Shown piece after piece: positions 1-6,266 of a stretch of 7,558 nt of DNA. Below the pieces are notes generated by a model that was given only the letters and a program-made list of their open reading frames with translations, was not told the DNA's origin and made no database searches. How positions within the stretch are numbered: position 1 is the stretch's first letter; the number at the start of each line of letters is the position of its first letter. The DNA comes from Clostridiales bacterium (GTDB taxonomy: Bacteria > Bacillota > Clostridia > Lachnospirales > CAG-274), in the NCBI GenBank assembly GCA_021203425.1, contig JAJQBF010000167.1, positions 1 to 7,558 of the forward strand. Direction: 5' to 3'. A program made the position numbers and the translations under genes.

Positions 1-73
1 TACTTAATTCCGCCTGTTCCAACTGTGGAATTTACTTTGGGAATTTACGAAAAATTTTAAAAAAATAAATTAC

Positions 74-122
74 AAAAAAATTTTTTAATAGTTGTAACAA
101 TTCAGCCGAATTATTGTTATGA
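74..122 (+). other. AT-rich leader: A7T6 tract followed by a weak hairpin
   Basis: The leader holds seven A followed by six T (74-86). Next comes an imperfect inverted repeat, 92-101 pairing with 113-122 (core TAACAAT / ATTGTTA, with two G-U pairs flanking it in the RNA) around an 11-base loop. The A/T tract could be bent DNA or an upstream promoter element. The hairpin has no following T run on the plus strand, so it is not a standard terminator for an upstream rightward gene. Apart from these and the -10 box, I see nothing supportable in bases 1-255. Confidence 0.3.
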
Positions 123-204
123 AACGTTTGCTGTCTCTCGAAAAATAACTGTCTCCTTAATTTAATTTGACAACTTAAGAAAAAAACTCTTGCATTTATC
201 TTTG

Positions 205-210
205 TATAAT
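205..210 (+). promoter_or_regulatory. Probable -10 box for the comM-dprA-topA-radC-pspC run
   Basis: A perfect TATAAT lies 64 bases before the comM start in an AT-rich leader, which suits a vegetative sigma-A type promoter. The bases 16-18 upstream are A-rich and show no clear -35 element, so the assignment rests on the -10 hexamer alone. An alternative pairing is TTGCAT (190-195) with TAGTAT (213-218) at 17-base spacing, which is weaker at the -10 but has a recognisable -35. Either choice starts transcription roughly 40-55 bases before comM. Confidence 0.4.
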
Positions 211-273
211 GGTAGTATTTGTTTAAAGAAACAAAAAATAAGGAATTGATGAGTTAAGGAGAATTTTTGTTTT

Positions 274-876
274 ATGATAGTGTGTGTTAAAAGCTGCGGC
301 ATAAACGGTCTTGACGGGTTTATCGTCAGTGTGGAAACAGATATAAGAAAGGGCTTTCCTTCTTTTGATATTGTTGGGCTGCCCGATTCCTCCGTTAAGG
401 AGGCAAAGGAAAGGGTAAAGTCTGCCTCGGCAAACTCTGACATCAAATTTCCCTATAACAATGTTATACTTGTAAACCTCGCCCTCACAGGGCTGAAAAA
501 AGCAGGACCTTCCTATGACCTGCCTATAGCCTTGGGAATTTTATCAGGCAGCTTTAAGGTAAACAGAAAAATTTTCGACACAACCCTCTTTACGGGGGAA
601 CTTTCACTTGACGGAAGTGTAAGACGTGTAGACGGAATTTTACCTATGGTTCTCCATGGAAAAAAAGAAGGCTTTACAACCTTTGTTGTTCCTTATGACA
701 ACAGAAATGAGGCTGCTCTTGTAAAGGGCATAGATATTATACCCGTAAGAAATCTTAAGGAATGTTGTGAATATATAAACGGAAAATACCCTATACCGCC
801 TTATACAGCGGTACCTTCTGTATTAAACACAGGGTTCTCTGAGCCTGATTTGGATTTTAAGGACGTTAAAGGGTAG
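274..876 (+). CDS. comM: N-terminal fragment of ComM (ChlI domain only)
   Basis: This 200-residue product would be made if the amber codon is read as stop. It holds the whole N-terminal domain of the Mg-chelatase ChlI subunit family, with the family signatures CGINGLDGF (residues 8-16), FDIVGLPDSSVKEAKERV (31-48) and a GPSYDLPIALGIL segment near residue 83. It ends at DFKDVKG, exactly where the AAA+ domain normally begins. It lacks any nucleotide-binding motif, so on its own it cannot be a motor. The start is well supported by conservation from residue 7 onward and by the upstream AAGGAG. Confidence 0.7.
   Translation: MIVCVKSCGINGLDGFIVSVETDIRKGFPSFDIVGLPDSSVKEAKERVKSASANSDIKFPYNNVILVNLALTGLKKAGPSYDLPIALGILSGSFKVNRKIFDTTLFTGELSLDGSVRRVDGILPMVLHGKKEGFTTFVVPYDNRNEAALVKGIDIIPVRNLKECCEYINGKYPIPPYTAVPSVLNTGFSEPDLDFKDVKG
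874..876 (+). other. In-frame TAG at a normally Gln codon of comM
   Basis: Codon 201 reads TAG between GGG and GAA, and both flanking peptides match the family without any frame change. A single C-to-T transition from CAG explains it. No other gene in the window ends in TAG (all use TAA or TGA), and no in-frame TAG occurs inside dprA, topA, radC or pspC. This argues against general reassignment of TAG to an amino acid. Confidence 0.85.
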
Positions 877-894
877 GAAAACGTCAAAAGGGCT

Positions 895-1803
895 ATGCTT
901 ATTGCTGCAGCCGGTATGCACAATATAATTATGACGGGACCGCCGGGTTCGGGAAAGACTATGATGGCTAAAAGACCTCCCACTATTTTACCCGATATGA
1001 CATTTGACGAAAGTATAGAAGTAACGAAAATTTACTCCGTAGCCGGTCTTATAAAGGATAAAAGCGCCCTTATAGCAAACCGCCCCTTCAGAAACCCTCA
1101 CCACACTATTTCGAATGCCGCAATAGTCGGCGGCGGAAAGTTTCCACGTCCGGGAGAGGTGAGCCTTTCTCATAACGGTGTTCTCTTTCTTGATGAATTC
1201 CCCGAGTTTTCCCGAGATGTTTTGGAGGAACTTCGCCAGCCGCTGGAGGATTCGGAAATTACAATATCCAGAGTTAACGGAACTATGACCTATCCGGCAA
1301 ACCTTATGCTTGTAGGAGCAATGAACCCCTGTCCCTGCGGCTATTACGGCTATTCTGGCAGATGTCACTGCAGCCACAATCAAATTATAAGGTATAAAAA
1401 CAAAATTTCCGGCCCTCTTCTCGACAGAATCGATATTCAAGTAGAGGCAAGCGGCATAGACTACGGAAAGATTTCTTCGATAAAGCCGGGGGAAAGCTCC
1501 GAAAGCCTTAAGAAAAAGGTTACTGCGGCTCAGAAAATTCAAACCGAAAGATATAAAAACGAAAGCTTTCGGTTTAATTTGAGACTTGCGGCCTCGAAAA
1601 TAGATAAATACTGCCCTTTGGGGGATAAAGAAAGAGCCCTTATTAAAACAGCCTTTGAAAGACTTTCATTAAGCGCAAGGTCTTATCATAAAATACTTAA
1701 AATAGCCAGAACAATAGCCGACCTTGAGGGAAATGAAAACATAAGCCTTTCGAACCTTGCCGAGGCGTTATCCTTAAGAGGCTCCGACAGGAACAGTGAA
1801 TAA
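895..1803 (+). CDS. comM: C-terminal fragment of ComM (AAA+ domain), possible reinitiation product
   Basis: From ATG 895, 18 bases after the amber codon, a 302-residue product would carry the complete AAA+ module: Walker A, Walker B, sensor 1, the cysteine cluster and the C-terminal helical ComM domain with the SARSYHKILKIARTIADLEG segment. The start has no well-spaced Shine-Dalgarno: the AAAAGGG directly before it is only about two bases away. Translation would therefore depend on reinitiation by ribosomes ending at 874-876. In full-length homologues this Met is an internal residue of the ENVKRA-x-LIAAAG stretch. Whether a separate protein is really made cannot be told from the sequence. Confidence 0.5.
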   Translation: MLIAAAGMHNIIMTGPPGSGKTMMAKRPPTILPDMTFDESIEVTKIYSVAGLIKDKSALIANRPFRNPHHTISNAAIVGGGKFPRPGEVSLSHNGVLFLDEFPEFSRDVLEELRQPLEDSEITISRVNGTMTYPANLMLVGAMNPCPCGYYGYSGRCHCSHNQIIRYKNKISGPLLDRIDIQVEASGIDYGKISSIKPGESSESLKKKVTAAQKIQTERYKNESFRFNLRLAASKIDKYCPLGDKERALIKTAFERLSLSARSYHKILKIARTIADLEGNENISLSNLAEALSLRGSDRNSE

Positions 1804-1808
1804 AAATT

Positions 1809-2894
1809 ATGTTAAGCGAAAAAGAATATATAATGTGGCTTTCCGGTCTGTCGAAAATAAGCCATTCCAAAAAAGATAAACTTCTGCATATCTTAGGCTC
1901 TGCAGAGGATATTTATACGGCGCCCGAAAGCCTTTTGAAAAAAATAAACTGGCTCACGGAAACCAATTTTGAAGACATAACCTCAAACCGAGATATAGAT
2001 AAACTGAAAAGATATGCCGAAAAGGTTTATTCTCTCGGGGCAGACTATATAATAAAGGAAAACGGCTATTATCCCGAAATTCCAAGAGAAGCTTACGATG
2101 CTCCTCTTGGGTTTTACCTGAGAGGGGATAAAAACGTACTTCTTGACAAAAAGGTAAGTATGGTGGGAACAAGACAGGCCACTCCCTACGGTGTGTCTGC
2201 CGCAATGAAATTAGCCGAAGACTTTGCCGCCGCCGGAGTTTGCATAGTAAGCGGAATGGCCGACGGCATAGACAGTGCCTCCCACAGGGGCGCCCTTAAG
2301 GGAAAGGGCAAGACAATAGCCGTTTTGGGCTGCGGCATAAATGTGTGTTATCCCAAAACAAACGAACACCTTATGAAAAGGATAATCGAAAACGGCTGTG
2401 TCATTTCCGAATATCCTCTTGACGAAAGGGCTAACGCCCGATATTTTCCCGAAAGAAACAGAATTATAGCCGGGCTGTCAATGGCTGTTGTAGTTGTAGA
2501 GGCAAATGAAAAAGGCGGCTCACTTATAACGGCAAATTTGGCGGCGGATTTCGGCAGAGAGGTTTTTGCCCTTCCGGGAAATATTACCTCCCGGGCAAGC
2601 AAAGGCACAAACAATCTTTTAAAACTGGGAGCTGCGCCCATAACCGAGGCGAAAGATGCCTTTTTTGCCATAGGGCTTGACAAAGAAGAGGCAAAAAAGG
2701 AGCCGAAGGAAAAAATTACTCTTGAAAATAAAGAAAAAATGGTTTATGATTGTATAAATCCGGGAGAGACGGCTCTTGACGAAATAATTATAAAAACAGG
2801 ACTTGATATAGCGGAGGTTCAGCTTATACTGCTGAATATGGAAATGAGCGGGCTTATAAAGAAACTGCCTGCCTCAAAATATGTATGTCTGTAA
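1809..2894 (+). CDS. dprA: DNA-processing protein DprA (Smf)
   Basis: DprA binds incoming single-stranded DNA in the cytoplasm, protects it and loads RecA on it during natural transformation; it is also kept by many bacteria not known to be competent. The 361-residue product is of usual length. It has a helix-hairpin-helix-like N-terminal region (about 1-75), then the Rossmann-like core with MVGTRQA (118-124), SGMADGID (148-155), AVLGCGINVCYP near 177-188, FPERNRIIAG (213-222), a KGGSLITA segment and FALPGNI. It ends in a C-terminal winged-helix domain (about 311-361). All expected motifs are present. It starts five bases after the comM stop, with no strong Shine-Dalgarno (AGGA lies about 16 bases away), which suggests translational coupling to comM; the comM amber codon might therefore reduce its expression. 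ATG 1833 is a possible later start, but the N-terminal residues fit the family. Confidence 0.96.
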   Translation: MLSEKEYIMWLSGLSKISHSKKDKLLHILGSAEDIYTAPESLLKKINWLTETNFEDITSNRDIDKLKRYAEKVYSLGADYIIKENGYYPEIPREAYDAPLGFYLRGDKNVLLDKKVSMVGTRQATPYGVSAAMKLAEDFAAAGVCIVSGMADGIDSASHRGALKGKGKTIAVLGCGINVCYPKTNEHLMKRIIENGCVISEYPLDERANARYFPERNRIIAGLSMAVVVVEANEKGGSLITANLAADFGREVFALPGNITSRASKGTNNLLKLGAAPITEAKDAFFAIGLDKEEAKKEPKEKITLENKEKMVYDCINPGETALDEIIIKTGLDIAEVQLILLNMEMSGLIKKLPASKYVCL

Positions 2895-2902
2895 CTGTAA
2901 AC

Positions 2903-2911
2903 AGAAGGAGG
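2903..2911 (+). promoter_or_regulatory. Strong ribosome binding site that fixes the topA start
   Basis: AGAAGGAGG, nearly the full anti-16S complement, ends eight bases before ATG 2920. The open frame extends upstream to ATG 2881, but that ATG lies inside dprA, has no Shine-Dalgarno and would add 13 residues that do not fit the family. The start at 2920, giving MASKKNLVIVESPAKAKT, is therefore the right one. Confidence 0.9.
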
Positions 2912-2919
2912 ACAATCAC

Positions 2920-5004
2920 ATGGCTTCAAAAAAGAACCTTGTTATTGTGGAATCGCCTGCAAAGGCAAAAACTCTTAAAAAATTTTTGGGCAGCAACTAT
3001 AAAATAGAGGCAACTATGGGTAACGTAAGAGACCTGCCCAAAAGCGAGCTTGGAATAGATATCGAAAATGATTTTGAACCAAAATATATAACAATAAGAG
3101 GCAAAGGCGAAACACTGGCAAAGCTTCGCCGTGAAATAAAATCAGCCAACAAAATATATCTGGCAACCGACCCTGACCGTGAAGGAGAGGCTATAAGCTG
3201 GCACTTGCTCTATGCCCTTAAGCTGACGGAAAAAACCGACAGGGTTCACAGAATAACATTTAATGAAATTACAAAAACCGCCGTTAAGCGCTCAATAAAA
3301 GAGGCAAGAGACATAGATATGGATCTTGTAAACGCTCAGCAGGCAAGACGTGCCCTTGACAGAATCGTGGGCTATCAAATAAGCCCTCTTCTTTGGAAAA
3401 AGGTTAAAAAAGGCTTAAGCGCCGGAAGAGTTCAATCTGTGGCTTTAAAGCTTATCTGCGACAGAGCGGAGGAAATAGACAACTTTATACCCGATGAATA
3501 TTGGAGCATCGAGGCCGACCTTAAAACCCCTTCGAATAAAAAGCTCAAAGTAAAGCTTACAAAGAAGGACGGCAAAAATATTGAAATAAAAAACAAGGAA
3601 GAGGCTGACGAAATTTTAAAGCTCCTTTCCGAAAATGATTTTATTATAAAAGATGTAAAAAACGGAACAAGGGTTAAAAATCCGGCGCCGCCTTTTACAA
3701 CAAGCACAATGCAGCAGGAGGCATCTAAAATCTTAGGTTTCTCCACTCAAAAAACAATGAGCATAGCCCAGCAGCTTTACGAAGGCATAAGTATTAAGGG
3801 CGAAGGCACGGTAGGTCTTGTTTCATATATCCGTACAGACTCCGTAAGAGTTGCCGATGAGGCATATTTTGAAACAAGAGATTTTATACAAAGCGAATAC
3901 GGCGAAAAATATATATGCGAAAGACGTGAATATAAGTCAAGAGCCAGCGCACAGGACGCCCACGAGGCTATCCGCCCCACTCAGGTTACAAGAAAGCCTT
4001 CTTTAATTAAAGAAAGTCTTTCAACCGACCAGTTTAAGCTTTATAAAATGATTTGGGAAAGGTTTGTGTCAAGTCAGCTGCCCCAGGCGGTTTATGACAC
4101 AAGCTCGGTTAAAATAGACTGCGGAAACTGTCGGCTTAACGCCGGAGGGAGCCGTTTAAGCTTTGACGGTTATCTTCTTGTTTATAAAAAATATGAAGAT
4201 AAAAAACAGGATGAGGAAATTCCCGAATGCAGCCCCGGTGATGTTCTTAAATTAAATGAACTTATTCCGGCTCAGCACTTCACCCAGCCTCCGGCAAGAT
4301 ACACCGAGGCTCTACTTATCAAAACTCTTGAAGAAATAGGAGTGGGCAGACCTTCTACCTATGTCCACACAATAAGTACACTGACAGCCAGAAACTATGT
4401 CACAAAGGAGTCAAAACTGTTTTACCCCACCGAGTTGGGCGAAGTTGTAAGCGAAATTTTAAAAAACAATTTCAGTGATATTGTCAATGTGGATTTTACG
4501 GCAAAAATGGAAGAACAGCTTGACGAAGTTGAAGAGGGAAAATACGAATGGAAACAGATTTTAAGAGACTTTTACCCTCATTTTAAGGAACTTCTGGACG
4601 AAGCTATGGAAAACCAGTCTGACGTAACCGTTAAAGAAGAGGAAACCGACATAATCTGCGACAACTGCGGCAGAAATATGGTTATAAAATTCGGAAAATA
4701 CGGAAAATTCCTTGCCTGCCCGGGCTTTCCCGAATGTCGAAACACAAAGCCCTATTATGAAGACTCGGGGGTTAAGTGTCCGAAATGCGGCGGAAAGGTT
4801 TATATTAAAAAGAGCAAAAAAGGCAGAAAGTTCTGCGGCTGTGAACATAACCCGGAGTGTGACTTTATTTCATGGAATAAGCCTACGGGAAAGCTTTGCC
4901 CCGTTTGCGGAAGTCCCCTTGTGGAAAAAGGTTCGAAAACAAAAAAAATAGCCTGTTCAAGTACAGAATGCGGATATACCGAGGAAGTTAAAGAGGAAAG
5001 CTGA
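2920..5004 (+). CDS. topA: DNA topoisomerase I (type IA, TopA)
   Basis: TopA relaxes negatively supercoiled DNA by cutting one strand and forming a 5'-phosphotyrosine link, balancing gyrase. The 694-residue product is the short Firmicute form; the E. coli enzyme is 865. The Toprim domain shows VIVESPAKAKT with E11 and the metal site D84-P-D86-R-E88. The catalytic tyrosine is Y303 in VSYIRTDSVR, followed by HEAIRPT (348-354) and GVGRPSTY in the cleavage core. The tail holds three zinc ribbons: C580/C583/C600/C606, C620/C623/C641/C647 and C660/C663/C679/C684; C639 is an extra cysteine in the second. All catalytic residues are intact. The gene lies 25 bases after dprA, a common clostridial order, and its TGA stop overlaps the radC ATG by one base (TGATG). 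Confidence 0.98.
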   Translation: MASKKNLVIVESPAKAKTLKKFLGSNYKIEATMGNVRDLPKSELGIDIENDFEPKYITIRGKGETLAKLRREIKSANKIYLATDPDREGEAISWHLLYALKLTEKTDRVHRITFNEITKTAVKRSIKEARDIDMDLVNAQQARRALDRIVGYQISPLLWKKVKKGLSAGRVQSVALKLICDRAEEIDNFIPDEYWSIEADLKTPSNKKLKVKLTKKDGKNIEIKNKEEADEILKLLSENDFIIKDVKNGTRVKNPAPPFTTSTMQQEASKILGFSTQKTMSIAQQLYEGISIKGEGTVGLVSYIRTDSVRVADEAYFETRDFIQSEYGEKYICERREYKSRASAQDAHEAIRPTQVTRKPSLIKESLSTDQFKLYKMIWERFVSSQLPQAVYDTSSVKIDCGNCRLNAGGSRLSFDGYLLVYKKYEDKKQDEEIPECSPGDVLKLNELIPAQHFTQPPARYTEALLIKTLEEIGVGRPSTYVHTISTLTARNYVTKESKLFYPTELGEVVSEILKNNFSDIVNVDFTAKMEEQLDEVEEGKYEWKQILRDFYPHFKELLDEAMENQSDVTVKEEETDIICDNCGRNMVIKFGKYGKFLACPGFPECRNTKPYYEDSGVKCPKCGGKVYIKKSKKGRKFCGCEHNPECDFISWNKPTGKLCPVCGSPLVEKGSKTKKIACSSTECGYTEEVKEES

Positions 5005-5750
5005 TGAAGCAAAAAACAGAGGGAGCGGAAAAGCAAAAAAGTATTCACGCAGGTCACAGAAAGAGAGTAACCGCAAGATATATAAAAGAAGGAAGTCTCG
5101 CCAATTTCGCTGACCACCAAATTTTAGAATTTCTGCTCTTCTATGCTTATCCTCAGGGAGACACAAACGAAATCGCCCACAGAATTTTAGAAGAATTCGG
5201 CGGTTCCTTAATTGCTCTTTTTAACGCAAGCCCCGATGAAATAAGGCGAAGATGCGGTGTTACCGAGAGAACAGCCGCCCTCCTTTCCTTAATTTCCGAC
5301 CTTGCCGGTTATTATATAAAAAAGACAAACGAAGAACCGAAATATTTAGACACTCCCGAAAGGGTTCAAAAATATGCCGTTTCACGTTTTGCCGGAAAGA
5401 ATGCCTGTGTTGAAACCTTTTATATAATCTGTCTTGAAATGAAAAACAAGAAAATGTCTTTGCTGAATGATTTGATTATAAGCTCAAATTCTCCCGATTC
5501 GGTTGAGCTTTCAATGAAGGAAGTTGTTGAAAAGGTTTTGATGACAAAAACAAAATATATTGTTTTAACCCATAACCACCCCGGCGGAAATCTTACCCCT
5601 TCCGGAACGGATATAAAAACAACCACTACAATAAAAAATTATTTGGAGCCTTTGGGCATAAAGGTTTTGGATCACATTATAGTAAGCGGAAATAACTGCT
5701 ACAGCTTTGCGGAACACAGACTGTGCAATATGAAATATAAAAACAACTGA
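5004..5750 (+). CDS. radC: RadC family protein (JAMM/MPN domain)
   Basis: The 248-residue product has the two-part RadC build: a helix-hairpin-helix-like N-terminal region (about 15-110, starting with GHRKRV) and a C-terminal JAMM domain. The metal site is seen as H190-x-H192-x7-S200-x2-D203 in the stretch THNHPGGNLTPSGTD. The usual family form is HNHPSGDPTPS; here Ser is Gly at 194 and Asp is Asn at 196, but the metal ligands are kept. The molecular role is unsettled: the early link to DNA repair was not upheld in E. coli, while radC is competence-induced in several bacteria. ATG 5004 overlaps the topA stop by one base, with AGAGGA at 4992-4997 inside topA as its binding site, so it is coupled to topA translation. 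Confidence 0.95.
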   Translation: MKQKTEGAEKQKSIHAGHRKRVTARYIKEGSLANFADHQILEFLLFYAYPQGDTNEIAHRILEEFGGSLIALFNASPDEIRRRCGVTERTAALLSLISDLAGYYIKKTNEEPKYLDTPERVQKYAVSRFAGKNACVETFYIICLEMKNKKMSLLNDLIISSNSPDSVELSMKEVVEKVLMTKTKYIVLTHNHPGGNLTPSGTDIKTTTTIKNYLEPLGIKVLDHIIVSGNNCYSFAEHRLCNMKYKNN

Positions 5751-5773
5751 TATAACGGCGAGGTGATTTACAA

Positions 5774-5974
5774 ATGAAAAAACTCAAAAAATCTTTAAAC
5801 AACAAAATGGTTTCCGGTGTCTGCGGCGGTATAGGTGAATATGTAAATGTTGACCCTACTGTTATAAGGGTTATATGGGCAATTGCAGCATTTTTCTCTT
5901 TGGGCGCTGCTATTGTAATCTATATAATTTTAGTTTTTGTAATTCCTCCCGACGACGGAATAATAGATGTATAA
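5774..5974 (+). CDS. Small PspC-domain membrane protein
   Basis: The 66-residue protein is almost entirely one PspC domain, with the signature KMVSGVCGGIGEYVNVDPT (11-29) followed by a hydrophobic stretch (about 33-57) and an acidic tail after IPPDD. PspC in enterobacteria is an inner-membrane partner of the phage shock response; stand-alone small PspC proteins like this are common in Firmicutes and mostly uncharacterised. AGGTGA (5761-5766) lies seven bases before the ATG. The gap to radC is 23 bases and a strong hairpin follows within eight bases of the stop, so it is the last gene of the rightward run. Co-transcription with DNA-processing genes probably does not imply a shared role. Confidence 0.93.
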   Translation: MKKLKKSLNNKMVSGVCGGIGEYVNVDPTVIRVIWAIAAFFSLGAAIVIYIILVFVIPPDDGIIDV

Positions 5975-5981
5975 TAACAAC

Positions 5982-6031
5982 AAAAAACCGCTCGCCTGTC
6001 AGATAAAAGCTGACTCGGCGAACGGTTTTTT
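5982..6031. terminator. Bidirectional intrinsic terminator between convergent genes
   Basis: A long hairpin has the outer arm AAAAAACCGcTCGCC (5982-5996) pairing with GGCGAaCGGTTTTTT (6017-6031), 14 of 15 positions matched, and an inner stem GTCAG (5998-6002) / CTGAC (6010-6014) around a short loop. It gives a GC-rich stem with a T run on the plus strand and, by symmetry, on the minus strand. It starts seven bases after the pspC-domain gene stop and, read leftward, six bases after the stop of the 53-residue gene. It should therefore stop transcripts from both sides. Confidence 0.9.
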
Positions 6032-6037
6032 AAGTTT

Positions 6038-6199
6038 TTACATTATATCCAGTCTGTCAAGAATTTTTCCTGCGCCTCTGCGCATAAGCCTGCCGTCTTT
6101 AACAACCTTGCGGCGGGTCTGTCTGTTGTCCATTGTCATAGAAAGCCCTATAATTCCTATAAGACTTCCGGCTAAAAGCCCTGTTCTGAATCTTCCCAT
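6038..6199 (-). CDS. 53-residue glycine-zipper, probable membrane-associated protein
   Basis: A leftward frame of 54 codons starts with ATG at 6199 and ends with TAA at 6038. The support is a clean ribosome binding site GGGAGTG (6206-6212 on the opposite strand) six bases upstream, and a terminator six bases after the stop. The N-terminus GLLAGSLIGIIGL (7-19) is hydrophobic with a G7-xxx-G11-xxx-G15 glycine zipper. The rest is strongly basic (RRKVVKDGRLMRR) with a short amphipathic end. This resembles small YtxH-like proteins of Firmicutes, but I cannot assign a family firmly and propose no function. It lies 67 bases downstream of the DUF1015 gene on the same strand and may share its transcript. 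Confidence 0.75.
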   Translation of the reverse strand: MGRFRTGLLAGSLIGIIGLSMTMDNRQTRRKVVKDGRLMRRGAGKILDRLDIM

Positions 6200-6205
6200 T
6201 TATAA

Positions 6206-6212
6206 CACTCCC
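6206..6212 (-). promoter_or_regulatory. Ribosome binding site of the 53-residue protein gene
   Basis: GGGAGTG on the minus strand, six bases before the ATG at 6199, is a good Shine-Dalgarno match. It is a main reason to accept this short frame as a gene. Confidence 0.7.
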
Positions 6213-6215
6213 TTA

Positions 6216-6250
6216 AATAATAATGTTGAGAAAACCTCAATGTTATTATT
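6216..6250 (+). repeat. AT-rich 15-bp inverted repeat
   Basis: Arms 6216-6230 (AATAATAATGTTGAG) and 6236-6250 (CTCAATGTTATTATT) pair over all 15 positions as plus-strand RNA, two of them as G-U, around a five-base AAAAC loop. As minus-strand RNA the same two positions become C-A mismatches, so the fold is weaker in that direction. It lies in the 67-base gap between the DUF1015 gene and the 53-residue gene. No T run follows on either strand, so a terminator role is uncertain. It could be an mRNA-stabilising or attenuating hairpin. Confidence 0.55.
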
Positions 6251-6266
6251 AACAGAAAGTAAAATT

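Larger units (their letters stand above)
274..1803 (+). pseudogene. comM: comM/yifB Mg-chelatase-like AAA+ protein, interrupted by an in-frame amber codon
   Basis: Read through the TAG at 874-876, the frame encodes 509 residues, the usual full length for ComM/YifB. ComM is a hexameric AAA+ helicase known in Gram-negative bacteria to drive branch migration during natural transformation; in Firmicutes the YifB homologue is less studied. Visible features, in full-length numbering, are the N-terminal ChlI-type domain (1 to about 190), Walker A GPPGSGKT (222-229), Walker B LFLDEF (304-309), sensor-1 Asn in MNPCPCG (350-356), a CPC...CHC cysteine cluster (C353, C355, C364, C366) and the GPLLDRID segment (380-387). 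The TAG sits where the family normally has Gln (DVKG-Q-ENVKRA), one base from CAG. P235, in KRPPT, replaces a usual Leu. The rest is well conserved, so the lesion is recent, or is a sequence error. AAGGAG at 256-261 precedes the ATG by 12 bases. Confidence 0.85.

Noticed and set aside
1..60. Open frame from the left edge to TAA at 58-60, possibly the end of an upstream gene
   Set aside because: Only 19 codons are visible and a second frame (3-68) is open too. Nothing in either is recognisable, so I could not choose between them or support a gene.
119..148. Nine-codon ORF (MKRLLSLEK) as a leader peptide upstream of comM
   Set aside because: It has no ribosome binding site, lies upstream of the probable promoter, and contains no run of regulatory codons.
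167..172. Perfect TTGACA as a -35 element
   Set aside because: The bases 16-18 downstream show no -10 match, and the TATAAT at 205-210 is 32 bases away, too far to pair with it.
874..876. Reassignment of TAG to glutamine, or pyrrolysine, in this organism
   Set aside because: No other in-frame TAG occurs in over 1,300 codons of the intact neighbours, which use CAA and CAG freely for Gln. A point mutation or error is simpler.
988..1542. Long minus-strand frame inside comM
   Set aside because: It lies opposite strongly conserved AAA+ coding sequence and its translation resembles nothing; it is a by-product of codon use on the coding strand.
2881..2919. Upstream start for TopA adding 13 residues
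   Set aside because: It overlaps dprA, has no Shine-Dalgarno, and the extra residues do not fit the family; ATG 2920 has a near-perfect binding site.
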